64,000 bases of DNA from Trichoplax adhaerens (taxonomy: Eukaryota > Placozoa > Uniplacotomia > Trichoplacea > Trichoplacidae), in the NCBI RefSeq assembly GCF_000150275.1, contig NW_002060949.1:5685535-5749534 (forward strand), in the 5' to 3' direction. The notes under the pieces were generated by a model. That model did no database searches, was not told where the DNA came from, and saw only the letters and a list, made by a program, of their open reading frames with translations. Numbering within the stretch: position 1 is the stretch's first letter; the number at the start of each line of letters is the position of its first letter. Position numbers and translations under genes: made by a program. Shown in pieces: positions 36,148 through 49,700 of the stretch.

Positions 36148-39100
36148 TTAATTAGATGCAATGTCGTCATTTGATTTGTCCTGAATCACTTCTATTTGTT
36201 TAATTGATAGTAATTTATCGACATCTTCATACGGTTCTTCTTCCTTACTACCCATTCCAAAAGTTTCTATATCCTCTACCTTTACTACATTATTCTCTAA
36301 ATCGTCATTGGTGATATTTGCTGGCATAGTTACTAATGACGAAATCTTCTTTTTTATTATAGCATATCCACTGCTATCGATATCTTTCAAAGAATAGGAT
36401 ATTTTTTTGGCAGTAGCTGTGGTAGCTGAGTTCTCAGGGTTGTCTGTAAGAGGAGAAGCACCAGGCGCTAATTTATTTTCTAGTGTTTTGCTCTGGATAC
36501 TCTGACTTAGTGCTAAATCATCTTCTGCCCAGGGCGATCTTGGAGGATACGGAGAAGAAACCGACCTTGGATTCAAAGTCTTGGAGCGACCAACTCTTCC
36601 TCTGTATGTACTAGATTCTTCCATTAGTTTGCTTACGCTGGTAGTCGAACAGTCGATCGATATCGGACGCGTCTTAATTATTTGAGCATATATAACATCT
36701 GGATTTTTAATACGAGGAATATCGGGTAGCTTTCTGTTCGCTATACTAGAGTTATTTACGGGTTGTTTTCCGGTAATAGGTGCTGATCGATTTGGCTTCG
36801 CAACAGGGTTAGTAACGGTACTAGTATTTTCACTAGGGGTAGCATCTTTGAACTGCAGTTCTTCATAAACGCGAGGTGCAGTAATCGTTATTGAATTTTT
36901 AACACTGGAATCACTGGATAATTTTTCGGAGTTTTTTCGTCGCTACTGTTGGCATTTTCTGAGGCTTCGGTAGTTTTTTCCACAGAATCCTTACTTGACA
37001 TTGTGGAGCTGACGTTTGCGTAAGGAGATTCTATAGAGTTGGTTTTGTCTTGAGTTGACACAGAAATTGTTGTTTCTTGATCAGAATTGGAGGCCGGGGA
37101 CTGAGTAGGATAGTCATCATCCAGAATATCTGTTTCTTTCAATACTGATGACTTATCGGAATTATTGGCTTCTTTCTGATTGCTCGTCATAGCTGGCGGT
37201 GAGTCAACTGCAGCAGTGGCTGTTGCTCTATCAGATTCTAAAACTGTTCAAAAAGTTATAAAATTACTCTGAGCAGGCATGACTATAGAATGAAACAATG
37301 AAATAGCGCGAGGCTAGTAAACCTGGTGCATTCGACTTTGATTTCAATTTTGGCCTACTTTGTGAACTTGAACTAGGTTTTGATACTTGAGGTGGAATGG
37401 AATCACTAGTAACCGTGGACTTTGTAGTTTTGTCATTACTGCTTTCGGGTTGCTAAATGTAGGAATATTTTATAAATAGCTTAGCGAATATTATATATTC
37501 AGGAATGTTAGCTAAGGTAATACAGTTATTTGTGGTAATTCTTTGTAGTAAACAGTACACACCTTTCTGCTAGTATCACTTGCTGTAGTTTTTTCCACGT
37601 CCTTGTCGCTGTTACATAGGTATACATATACGAATGAGTGCGTTAGAAGATATAATACATCTTAGCTTGTATATTCTAATTTGACAATTTGTTTAATTGT
37701 ACGTAATACAAATTAAAAATATCGTTACTTTAAGATTTTACTTATAAATTATTCAAAAAAATCATGTATACATTACCTTCCAATAATGCTTACCTTGGTG
37801 ACAATTGAGAATCTTGAGATTTACTGGTGTTACGGGCACATAGGAATCCAACAACGATAGTAACAATCATTACCATGATACTGGTTGCAATTATTGTCCA
37901 GTAGCTATTAAATAAACCATATGGATGATCATCATCTCCCATTAAGGCGTGGATACTTCTTTTTGCTAGCATGTGACCATTGTCTGCTGATGAATGTGTA
38001 GACGAGGCTGGTGTTTAATATGATTACCGCTTTCATAGTACAACATAGTTTAATGAATTTATAACACTACGATATCGTATAATGCTGCAGTAACAACATT
38101 AGTCCTTAGCAATCAAATATTGTTGAACTTTGTAATTAATCTGACTTCACAATATCTACTGCAGGGTGTACGAAACTTTACAATACGAATTTAAAGCTCA
38201 TAGACTGAAGGCTGGACTGCATATACTTTACTGTTTTGTCTTTCTAAGCTTCTAATAATGACAATAAGTATATATGCGTGTGATAAGATATTCAATACCC
38301 GTATACTGTATGTTTACCTTGGTATTCTTTGATTACATTAATGTTGCAATAATAGAAGCGACCGCAACGTAGTTGTGTCTTATGCACTAAGGTAGCAAGC
38401 TTTTCTATTGTCTTCGGATTGGAATACTGCGCGACCGCCAGATATAATCGCTTAAAGGAAGAAATATACATATCATGATACATTAGAAATACGTAGTGGT
38501 ATATAGAAAAATTAAATTAAGATATCAATTCTTGAAGATCTATAATACTACGGCTACAGCCCAAATTTCTAAGTTACTACCAGATATTATTCGTATATTA
38601 TATGATAGCCCTACAGTACTGTACTGTACAGTATATTACGAAATTATCGTGTAATAACTGACTATTGAAGTTACGATTTGTACGCCAGATAGGGTTAGAG
38701 AATTACAAGTTATGGCTTACAACTCACAATTATATCATTGGTGTATGGTTTTACTTATATTTCAAGTATTGCAATAGATTCTATCATGTCTACTGCTGCT
38801 TATAACTATAAGAATAATATTAGCATCAACAATTCTAATGTAAGCGCAAATCATCGAAAATCGGGATATTTTTTTTAATTAACATTTTACCGTGTGTTTG
38901 CGAAAGCTTTTTTGTTGTATGATAAGTCTTTTGTTAGGGTTTTGAAGTATTTGTTGTAGTCATATATTGTATTGTACGTAATTATAAAGCTGTGCTACTA
39001 GATTTGAGATATTTATGAATAGTAGTATGAAGCAGTGGTAATATTTTCAACGTTATTATGCGTTACTGTCTGTTTATACGTACAAATAAGCTGAACGCCT

Positions 39101-40153
39101 TAGGATGGTTATCCATAGACTACTCAGTTCTGGAATTGAGTAATCCAAGGCTAAACCTTACGGTATCTATTAATGGCGATTTACTTATACAGCTTTGCCA
39201 ACTTAAATCTCATGAATGCATGAACGAAGTGTACCGCTATTTCGATGATCTAAATGACAGATTGATTGAAGTTTGTCGTACGAATGTAAAGCAGCAGTCA
39301 ATAACACTAAGCTTCCGTGGCTTTGATTGTGGTATAAATGATATTTAAATCATCAATTAGAAAGGTACTTTGTACCTAAAGTATCATTACAGAACCAAGA
39401 GTAAGTTAACTATGAGAGTAAGGAAACTTTAGATGGTACACCATAAGCGGAATGTGAAAAGGTTTGAGTTTGGTGAATGAATTTACTGGCTAAGCATCGA
39501 GTGAAGAGCCACTAAAGCGGCCCCCCAAATTAGTCTAGTTTTTTATTATAAAAGGTATAAAAGCAAATACCTACTGTAGTTTTTATACATCAATACGTTG
39601 TCTCGATGATAATTGAATATTTAGCTTACAAGATACAAATTTACGATAGATGTCTAGTGTGCAGTGCACGCACGGCTACAATAGGCAACGTTTAAGTAGG
39701 ACTGTCAACTAGTATTATTAAATTACATTTTTTACATCCAGCAAGACAATATCAGTGTCTAATCAAACTTGCAGTAACTACGTTCAATATGTAGCATTGT
39801 ATACTGTAGATTTACGAAGTAATAGTTTAATTAATCATTTGGCTTACTTGATGCGTAGGTAGCAAATATAGGCGAGAATCGGGTAGTAAACTTGAATCGT
39901 GTAGAAGACTGCATGATCGTCCAACGAGAGAGGTGAATGACTGATCTTCAGCGGAAACTATTTCGCCCAGTACAACGTGATGGTCCAGACTGTGGCGGAA
40001 GCTAGGGCTGCTACCTTGATCGTGGATCCGTGAATCTGGTAATCGTATTAGTTTACATTGTCGTGAATCAGTTAAATTACAGAACAGAACCAAAATGATG
40101 GTGATTATTACACTACTGAAAGTAATTCGCTTCGATTGATATCTTAACCACAT
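36148..40153 (-). CDS. Single-pass membrane protein with ITIM-like cytoplasmic tail; one-base frameshift in last exon
   Basis: Exons: 40153-39848, 38450-38318, 38007-37794, 37608-37563, 37452-37323, 37237-36148. Not recognised. The N-terminus carries a hydrophobic stretch (about 10-26, SVIITIILVLFC) fitting a signal peptide or anchor. A short extracellular part has a Cys pair (LRCGRFYYC). A transmembrane segment follows (about 183-204, ending VVGFLCA). The tail of about 435 residues is Ser/Thr-rich and disordered. It has tyrosine motifs SPYANV (near 37020), RVYEELQF (near 36865), VIYAQI (near 36690), SGYAII (near 36360) and EPYEDV (near 36230). SPYANV, VIYAQI and SGYAII fit the ITIM consensus; YAN also fits a Grb2-type YxN site. 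The tail frame breaks between 36888 and 36942. One extra base there would restore 639 residues exactly. The gene is divergent from TCP1. Confidence 0.7.
39058..39348 (+). CDS. Hypothetical 96-residue frame nested in an intron
   Basis: ATG-initiated open frame inside the first intron of the membrane-protein gene, on the opposite strand. It does not look repeat-derived: it contains LNLTVSINGDLLIQL and a helical stretch with charged residues (NEVYRYFDDLNDRLIEV). No family was recognised and no supporting neighbour exons were found. It may be chance. Confidence 0.25.
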   Translation: MRYCLFIRTNKLNALGWLSIDYSVLELSNPRLNLTVSINGDLLIQLCQLKSHECMNEVYRYFDDLNDRLIEVCRTNVKQQSITLSFRGFDCGINDI

Positions 40154-40925
40154 TCGTTCCTCCTTTTTCTTATCTTATATACTGTATATATAAAAGTAAT
40201 GATAATGCTATTATAGATAGTAATGGAGCTTTCTATTCATTTTCGTGCTGCATTTTAGTAACAGCAGATGAAGATGGCGCAAACGTCAAGATTAGGCTAA
40301 GGGGGAAAATATGGTAGGATTTGACTTGACGGTAGAAACTGAAAGTTGTACGGTAAATAAAGTACGTTCAAGTAAGATTTCAATCTTGGGGAGTAATTAA
40401 ATAGTCAAAAATGTAGAGAATATTCTGTTACTTAGCCAGGCTTGATGATTGTTCTATACTACTCGTAAGTGGAAGTACGGTATGTCTTTACAAGCTGCTG
40501 CATGAAATGGCATCCAGTTTACTGCATCACTATAGAACCAGAACAGACCGTCAGTTGGTTACTACGACACACAGACAGACAGACATGGTCTTTCAATCCC
40601 ATATGTCACTTCGGTCAGACAAATGCTGCTAGGGTTTTTGCCACTGTCGATAGGGCTTCAGCTTGTGACATTGTTTTTGCTAGAAGTGTATTGTGTACTA
40701 TGTTCATCTATTAAAAAGGATGTCATCGTATACCACAGTACTTTACATTGTGTACTGTAGGGACGTTAGTGTTTAGTACTGTAATTCCTGCAGCACAGTG
40801 CTATACTGTACCATACACACTGTTATAGTACTGCGCTATGACCTTAGACTAGAAATCGCGCTTCTGCTTCTAGCTCTGTTTGAACTGTTCATCGCGTGCT
40901 AGACGTATCCTCGTGCAAATAGAAC
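40154..40925. promoter_or_regulatory. Divergent promoter region, membrane-protein gene / TCP1
   Basis: 770 bp between two divergent start codons, so it should hold both promoters. It has a short (cagA)n tract at 40570 and scattered CTGTAC words near 40735-40830. No defined motif can be named. Confidence 0.4.
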
Positions 40926-43900
40926 ATGGCGGCGACTGTAACTCCTTTAGCAGTGGGTGGAGAAAGGACAAGTGGCGCAAATATTCGTTCTCAGAATGGT
41001 AATTGCCATAGTTATAGGGAATGATATAAATTGTGTAATTTTTAGATGAATCTACTGAATTACTAGCTAACATGATATAGATATTCATTAACTATAAGTA
41101 ACGCCGTCAACAGCGATAGAGATACGCGTAGAATCGGAGAGCGGCACTCGTAGATGGACAGTATGTACTCGTCATGACTACAGTTATTAGTGAACATAAA
41201 TGAAGAGAAATTGATCATGTAGATATTAGTATCTGTCTACTATTTTTTAATATGACAAACAAGCGGTTGGAATCGATTATACTGGCTGTATCGATAGTAA
41301 TTGAGTACTTGAGTACGGCTCCAGAGAAAACTGAAGCTTGACGCTAACGTACAGTAGATTTGGACTCTGAACAAGTGGATTTTGATGATAGCAGCGTTGG
41401 AAATTTGAATGAATCATACAGCATAATGATACGTATAGCCAGTCTTGTAACTACTATTCTACTGCGGGAATGATTATTCCACATGCAGCAATTCTTAAAA
41501 TCCTAGCTACCTAGATCTGCGATTATGTTTTATGTATGAACATATCGCCGTATATGAGATAGGATCTCGCCATTGCCGTAGTTATTGCAAGTCATTGCCA
41601 GCTGTTCGTTACGGCATTTCCTTAGGTATTTGCAATTGGATCAAATACAATTAAACTCATAAAGTATCAAGACTGCTCTACTCGACAAAAACGGTTTATG
41701 CGTCTTACCTAATTATGATTAGAAAAATGCTGTAGATATAGACGCTATTCCTAGTTTGTTAATGCTGAAGTGTTGTTGAAGAGTAACGTTCGAAGAAATG
41801 TCTAATTGAATCGTTCCATCAAGCACTTCCATCGTATATAGTGCATACAGTATACTGTGTGTGACTACAATACAACCTTCTGACTGTAGTCATTACGTTG
41901 AACCGGCATGTTTCTGTATAGGAATTGATTTGAACGTGGAGTATTTCTCGTTGCACCATAAGAGAATAATCTACCTTACGACCTAATACCGTTGCTTTAC
42001 TTAAAAAGTGCAGTACTATTATTATAAATGAATTGCTGTAATACGCTCTGTAACAAATTTGGAATAGTTAATTATTACAGAATTTCTACTGCCATGTTCT
42101 GATTTACTGTGGTTATGGCTGTAGACTGATACAGTGAAAAAGTAGTAAAATTCGTAAAATACTTCTTGGACTGTCTCAAAGTATTGGGAGTAATATTTGG
42201 ATTGAATACTGTAGCATGTTTTGTGCCAAGGAAAACCTTTCAGTTCTTGTACAGTATATTGGTATAACTTGTTATTTACGCATTGAAGTATACACGTATA
42301 TCATCATCAATTTTGTTTATACCAACATCATTACCTCAGGTGAGGCAGTCATTACCAATTTCTGTGTGGAAGTATAACGACGCAACTATTGGATTATCCT
42401 AAAATGTTTATGCAGAAACAAAATGTTGTATTGACTAATTAGAGTAATTGGAACCCGTATAAAATTTCTAAATAGTAATTATAATTGTCTATTTGATCGT
42501 CTTAGTTACTGCTGCGCTTTCGATTGCCAATATTGTCAAGAGTTCATTAGGACCAGTAGGCTTGGACAAGATGCTAGTTGATGAAGTCGGAGATGTAACA
42601 ATAACTAACGATGGTGCTACCGTATTAAAAATGTTAGAAGTTGAGCATCCAGCGGCAAAGATTCTTGTAGAGCTTGCAGATTTGCAAGATCAAGAAGTTG
42701 GAGATGGAACTACATCAGTGGTAATGCTAATAGCATTTTACGTCATAAAGTATTCCATACTAAATCGTGTGATATTTAGTTGGTGTTCTTTATTGTAACT
42801 TGAATTCTTTTAGGTAATTGTCGCCGCTGAACTTTTAAAAAATGCTGAACAATTAGTTAAGAACAAGATTCATCCGACTTCTATAATTAGTGGCTATAGG
42901 CTTGCTTGCAAGTAAGTATCAGAAACGTATTCGTAATACAATGTTGCTATTGTGCGATTAAAGTTTATTTTTATACTTTCCAGGGAAGCTTGCAAGTATA
43001 TTAACGAACATCTTAGCGTATCAGTAGAAGAATTAGGAAGTGAATGTCTTATAAACGCCGCTAAAACATCCATGTCATCTAAACTAATTGGAATGTACGG
43101 GCAGACATAAATTCATGCTCAGTAAAATCATTTTTTTTTTTAGTTTACAATGTGTACATATAGATATCGTATAGATATATACAGCAGTAAGGAATTGTGT
43201 TAGTCACCGATAGGGATTTTGTAAGCTAAAAGTAAATATAATTAGATAAGGTATCGTTGTCTTATACTGTACTGTAAATTAGTCAAGTAAGTTTTGTTCA
43301 GTAAGAATTATTTTGAAAGTTATTTTGGTATTATTGATAATAGCAAAGGACGATCGGTATCGTAATCCTCTATAACTTTTGCATGATAGGGATTCGGATT
43401 TTTTTTCTAAAATGGTTGTCGATGCTGCTCTAGCTGTTAAGAGGACGAATGCAAAAGGAGAAATCCGATGTCCTATTAAAGCTGTAAATATCCTTAAAGC
43501 ACATGGACAGAGTTCCCTGGAAAGCGAATTAGTTCGCGGTTATGCCCTCAATTGTACAGTGGCATCTCAAGGTAATTGCGAAATAATGACCCATTAATTA
43601 ATACTGTACTTGTTTATTAATGAGTATTTCTATTCTATTGGGTAGCTATGACCAAAAAGGTTGTAAAAGCAAAAATAGCTTGCCTGGATTTTAGTTTACA
43701 AAAGGTTAAAATGAAATTAGGTGTGCACGTTATTGTAGATGATCCCCAAAAGTTGGACGCTATACGTAAACGGTCCGTGAAATAATACCATTTAATAAGT
43801 AGCGTACTGTTAAAACTGCGAAAATTTGTAATTTTTGCAATATTATTGATCTATCATTAATTATCGTAGGGAGTCCGATATCACGAAAGAAAGAATCACT

Positions 43901-45095
43901 AAGATATTAAAAACTGGAGCAAATGTTGTTCTTTGTACTGGTGGAATTGATGATTTGTGTCTGAAATATTTCGTGGAAGCTAAAGCTATGGCTGTACGAC
44001 GTGTAACTAAGATTGATATGAAGCGTATAGCAAAAGCAACAGGAGGTATATAACATGATTGGTCGTATTGATAATTCAGAACAGAAAGTAATTTATAGAA
44101 TAAATTTGAATCATTGTACTGGAAGTTAAAGTGATATAAGCATGTCTTGATTTGTGCAGCAACCATGTTGTTGACGCTCGCTAACCTTGATGGTGAGGAA
44201 AGCTTTGAAGCGTCCATGCTTGGTGAAGCTGGTGAAGTTGTCCAAGATAAGATTTGTGATGATGAACTTATTGTTATCAAAGAGTAAGATGAACTTGTAT
44301 TGAAGTGTAATTGTTATTTATTAATTATTAATGGTTAGTACTAAATATAAATCGATATATCTATTGCATAGGCCAAAGTCTCGTATGGCTGCTTCTATGA
44401 TCCTTCGAGGAGCGAACGATTTCATGCTAGACGAAATGGACAGGTCGATTCATGATGCTTTGTGTGTCGTTCGGCGCGTAATTGAATCGAATGCTGTAGT
44501 TCCTGGTGGTGGGGCTGTTGAGGCGGCTTTATCGATATACTTAGAAAATTTCGCTACTTCACTGGTGAGCGGTTAATGATTCACTTATGACTCTATGATA
44601 GTAAAATTAATACCTATTCATTACAATTTATATTGAATAGAGTTCCAGGGAACAACTCGCTATTGCGGAATTTGCTAGATCCCTATTGGTTATACCGAAA
44701 ACGTTGAGTGTTAACGCGGCTCAAGATGCAACTGAACTTGTAGCAAAGTTAAGAGCATGCCACAGTAGCTCGCAAACGGATTCTAAGCTTGCAAGTCTTA
44801 AATGGTATTTTGCATTGTTTACTTATATGACGTTTAAGTTATATTAAGCAATATTTGCTAATTGTAAGTATTTTCTATCCAAAGGATGGGTTTGGATTTG
44901 GTTGATGGGATAATTAGAGATAACAAAGGTGCTGGTGTTTTAGAACCAACTATCAGTAAAACTAAGAGTTTAAAGTTTGCCACTGAAGCTGCTATTACTA
45001 TACTACGAATCGATGATATGATTAAACTTTATCCTGATGAAAAACCAGATGCAGGCCAATCGTATCAAGATGCCGTTGCATCAGGACGTCTTTAA
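40926..45095 (+). CDS. TCP1: T-complex protein 1 subunit alpha (CCT1)
   Basis: Exons: 40926-40998, 42506-42720, 42814-42911, 42984-43094, 43390-43571, 43646-43772, 43870-44045, 44160-44283, 44372-44564, 44641-44804, 44885-45095. Phases agree and the product is 557 residues (human TCP1 556). It is one of the eight subunits of the cytosolic chaperonin TRiC/CCT, which folds actin, tubulin and other proteins. ATP-site motifs: [25 protein letters not shown] and, near the C-terminus, [12 protein letters not shown]. Alpha-type segments include [44 protein letters not shown] and [18 protein letters not shown]. The start ([17 protein letters not shown]) aligns with the human N-terminus. Exon 6 seems to use a weak donor (CG|GTCCGT). 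Intron 1 (40999-42505) is long and I see no gene in it. Confidence 0.97.
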
Positions 45096-46710
45096 GCGTA
45101 TCCCTGATTATCGATCATAAAATCTTTGGCGTTGCATCTTAACGTGCTAAATTTATTATGATTTACCTTTTTGATAACCTGTATTGTTCGATAGTGCTGT
45201 AATTGAAACTTTCGAGGAGATTGCTGTGGCTAATATTTGGAATCTGTGTTGTTGCGCTGAAGTAAATTCGGCACTATAGTTCTTTTTATCTAATTTTATT
45301 ATTCCTTTGAAATATGCAATTGATTATTAAGTATTAGCCTTACTAATATAATTGATAATGAATTAATGAAACGATATGGCGATAACTTTATCTTCACGAT
45401 AGTGATTTTAAAATCGTCATAATTTCTTTTAGTTCTTGACGTTTCATAATAAATCTAATATTGCTAAACGTTTCCCGGCAATGCTTATACTGATTGATTT
45501 CAAACAAGATTGAACTAAAAGCCCGATTTTATATAGTATTTAATATTTTTCAAGTTTATGTTTAAGTTTCCATATACATTTGCAATCGTTTACAGTGCAA
45601 TTATGGCGCTGTTTAGTTAAATCTATTTAGCGATACTAGTCGATCGAAGGATGTCATTCAAGTAGTTCGTGAGCCCTAAACATAAAATTAGATTAGATCT
45701 ATTCTACAGGTTGTAGTTTTATTCTCTACTACTGGGGAGGTTAAGTTATACGAATCCCGGAACCATGCAAGCTATTGTCGGTGTTATTATGAGTAATACA
45801 AGAGTGATATTTTTGGTGTTGCTGTTTCACCTAAGGTTCTACTTTTAAGGAATTCCATTTTTGACTCTTTAGGTGTAGATTAATATGAGAAAATTCAAGG
45901 CGGTAACTTGTTCAGTTACAGGGCTCTTTAGTGTATTATCGTTTCTTGAAGTAAATAAAGTCTTAGTTCAAAGTAGCCCATTTTGATTGATTTGGATTAT
46001 TCAAAATTTAAAGATGACTAAAGCATCGATTGATTGGATTAAAGCATGCTTGTCTATTAATACTCATATGTGCATTTTAGTTCATCCAACATTTTAAGCT
46101 GATACCTCGACCTTGGTGACAATATTGCAGCATTCCCTAATAAGCATACGCTCGTATAGGTACAGAAAGGGGAAGAATGCTTGCTAGCAGTCTCCATTGT
46201 CTTAGCAATGACAAAAATGAAAATAACCATACTCATCTACAGTAATTATTTAACGTAATGGAGCAATATAATGTGTACACTTGCAAAGTAGACACAAAAT
46301 ATCCTTCTTGACTTTCATTCAATTTTGGATCGTATTAGCAAACTTAACAGCACTGCTCTACAACAACGATCGTTCAGATTGTCTCCCCATCATCGTCGTG
46401 GTCAATCGACCGCCTATTGTATGTCGTATACATGCACTACTGCACACTCTACAGTATCAAACAGGTCTGCAAAATAGCGACAGCCACTCAAAGTGTACAG
46501 TGCATGGATTTACTATACCAGGACAGTACTACAGTACATAGTACAGTAGCACATAGTGATTTTCACTCCAGTGCCATACAGTGTACAGTACGAGATACTG
46601 TAAGACTAATACTTGATACTGTGGCTGCGGCTAGAGCTTCAAAATTCGCTTCCGATCCAACATCCATTTGACATCGAAATCGGAGAAGTGCTGGTATCTT
46701 GTAGAGCGAT
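45096..46710. other. Spacer TCP1 / ERGIC3
   Basis: TCP1 3' flank (possible AATAAA at 45448) and the ERGIC3 promoter. It contains a small GTAC-palindrome cluster near 46490-46610. No exon was found. Confidence 0.45.
46490..46610. repeat. Small GTAC-palindrome cluster upstream of ERGIC3
   Basis: Several overlapping GTACAGTGCATGG / TACAGTAC words about 100-220 bp before the ERGIC3 start codon. The spurious frames there derive from the repeat. Confidence 0.6.
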
Positions 46711-49700
46711 ATGAGCTCAAAATCGGTTTTAACATCTCTTCGTAGGTATGATGCTTTTCCAAAGACCTTGGAAGATTTTAGGATAAGGACATTCGGTGGA
46801 GCAACCAGTAAGCGTTTCAATATTGTATTTTTAAGCAATAGGAGGTACTTAATACTTAGTGTAGAACAATGGTATTGAGTTCATTTGGATTCTATCGATA
46901 GATTCGTACTGTACAGTATAAACAGGAACAGGAGACAAACTTCCACTTTGCTTTTTCTTATAGAAGCATTAATATACTGTAGATTGATACATTTATATCA
47001 GTAATAATCATCTCGATACCGTAAAAGAGTAACGGATGAGCTTGAGTTATACAATGGCTCTTCTTCTCTAGTTTATGCAACTATATAAAACTGTGGTTTA
47101 ACCGCACTGTATTTATTTGGATCATACTAACAATTAGTATTAAGTGGACGAAGTGGTAAATAGCGTTGATGATCGTTCCAGCCCTCTAATTCTTATCCAT
47201 ACATCGCTGTAGATCAGCAGATTTTCAATCTCGATATGGATTAATATACGAGTCAAACATTTTTGCATAGATTTATTCCACAATAGTCAGTTGACATGTG
47301 AGCAAAGTCTCGCTTTCTAATCTCGAAATGGTACTGACTAGAGTACTCTTGTCAGCTTACAAGATAATTACAGTACTAGTTATGGCAGAGAGCGAACAGT
47401 GATGAAACCTGTCTAGTTTATACTCTCCGCATTTCTGATCGTATAATAATACTACTAATAAGAATCATCTATTATCTTTTTCCCTGATTGACAAACAAGT
47501 AAACCCGAATGGAGATATCGATACCAACCCCCATATCTCAAATACGAAAGAGCGTGAAGGCTGTGCTGTACAGTGTACATACAGTATTTACCAGCAGTAC
47601 TTTACTCACGATTATTCGCTTCCATATACAGTACATTAACTCTCTTTTTAAAATTCAAAGATCGGTATAGCTAAAATCGCGTAAATTAAAATTTTCTGTC
47701 ATTCTCTGATACTCTAGAACCTTAGAATCCAAATTCTTTGTTCAATCAAGGTCTTGTAAAATATTTATAACTAATCCACCATTGTACAACCTAACCTATA
47801 CTATTACCTATATTACTACAGTTCATACAATAACCTAATATACCGACTACCTTAAAAATACACTAGACATTACATGCATTCTACACGAAAGCCAGATAGC
47901 AAAAACAACTTAGGGATTGCATTAACGCATCTTAGCTTATAGCAATCTGAATTTATATAACTTTATATGATTACCGCTAGTTCCTCTAAGAATGACGACT
48001 GATAGTTCTTGAGGAAAAATCTGGAAATTTTAGATAATTATTAAATAAATTTCGACGTCTGATTAATGATGAACATTTATTTAACAGAACATGCTGTACC
48101 CTGCAATATCTTTGCGTGATATTGAAGTCTTACTATGTCTATACTGTGCTTAACTGTTATTTTTTCTTCGCAGTTACCATCGTAAGTGCTGTAATTATGC
48201 TCTTGCTATTTGTCTCTGAGATGAATTATTACTTATCGGTTGAGGTAAGAAATAGATAGCTATCGTATATAACTTTTTGACCATAAAATACTCGTCCCGT
48301 ATTGCATTAACAGTACGTATACGAGTAAATCGAGAATGTATTTAGATTCAAAGATTAGCTTTTCAACATGTTTTATTTATAATCCGGTCTTTATTTTAAA
48401 ATTGATGTATTTACCTAAGTCAGATAGGATATTGTAAATTATCATAAGTCGATCAAATTAATTTTTTTAGACGGTCGCTGTGTTTAATATAGTACACACA
48501 TTTCACACCAATATAACACCTATATCTATTTTTTATTCTAACACAGATTAATCTCATTTTTCCTTCGTAGGTAACTTCGGAACTCTTTGTAGATACTTCT
48601 AGAGGCGAAAAAATAAAGATATATATGAATGTAACCTTTCCGAAAATGGCATGTGCAAGTAAAAACTGTAGATGAAATTTATCTCTATCTAAATCTAAAT
48701 CTTCGTTTAACATTTCATTATATAGCTAATAGTGAGGTATCTAGTACTCAAGTTTAAGATTGTTTTTACATTTCAAGTACTTAGTGTAGATACAATGGAT
48801 GTTGCTGGTATGCAACAACTAGATATCAAGCAAAATTTAATGAAACGGCGCATAGATGAGAATGGTAAACCTACAGGAGATGTTATAGTGCAAAGTAAGT
48901 AGTTTTTGCTATTGCTACCGCAAATATCATTCTTCTGCACTTGTCTTTATAGTATGTTAACACCAGTTGCTACATTTTGTTTGTTCAGATTGCTTGTTTA
49001 ACTGCTATATTCGTATTTTATTATTCATTTATTTAAGAAATCAGCAACACAACTACCGACTCTAAGGTTAGCTGGTCAAATAGTGAACGTCAATGATGAG
49101 CTCGATATAGCATAGATCTATTTGTCTGAATGACTACCTTTAATCTCCTAGGCTGTTCAAAAGAATAAAACTAAATGTGGATCCTGCTATGGAGCTGAAA
49201 ATGCTGAGATGAAGTTAGATTATTTCTATACCCGTGCGAAATTTGTAGCATAAGAAATTTTTTGGATTTTGTGTTTACTTGTGTGATCTTTACACGGTAT
49301 CAGATGTTGCAATTCATGTGAAGATGTCAGGGAAGCTTACCGAAAAAAAGGTTGGGCCTTAACCAGCCCTGAAGGTATAGAGCAGGTTCGTTGTTATCAA
49401 ATAGGCATTGTTTATTCATACTGTTAATTGTAGGAAATTCGTAAAACATTATAATGATGTGGCATCTTACTTTTAAAGTTTGCAAGCATGACCGTTCTGA
49501 CTAATATTGTAAATAGAATTTAGAATTTGATACAAATTCTAATGATTGATATAAATTTCTTTGAAGTGTCAAGAAGAAGGATGGGCTCAAATGTTAAAAG
49601 AGCAAGAAAAGGAAGGTTGCAATGTATTCGGTTATTTAGAAGTTAATAAGGTAGTTTCAAGTTTGCATTGTAGTGATATAGTAACCTACTAGATATTCCG

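Noticed and set aside
36930..36940. Programmed -1 frameshift explaining the broken tail exon
   Set aside because: An A6C run exists on the coding strand, but it is not in the phase required for a slippery heptamer (the frame reads GAA AAA ACT), so a sequence indel is simpler.
46563..46838. 91-codon minus-strand frame
   Set aside because: Antisense shadow of the first ERGIC3 exon and its leader.
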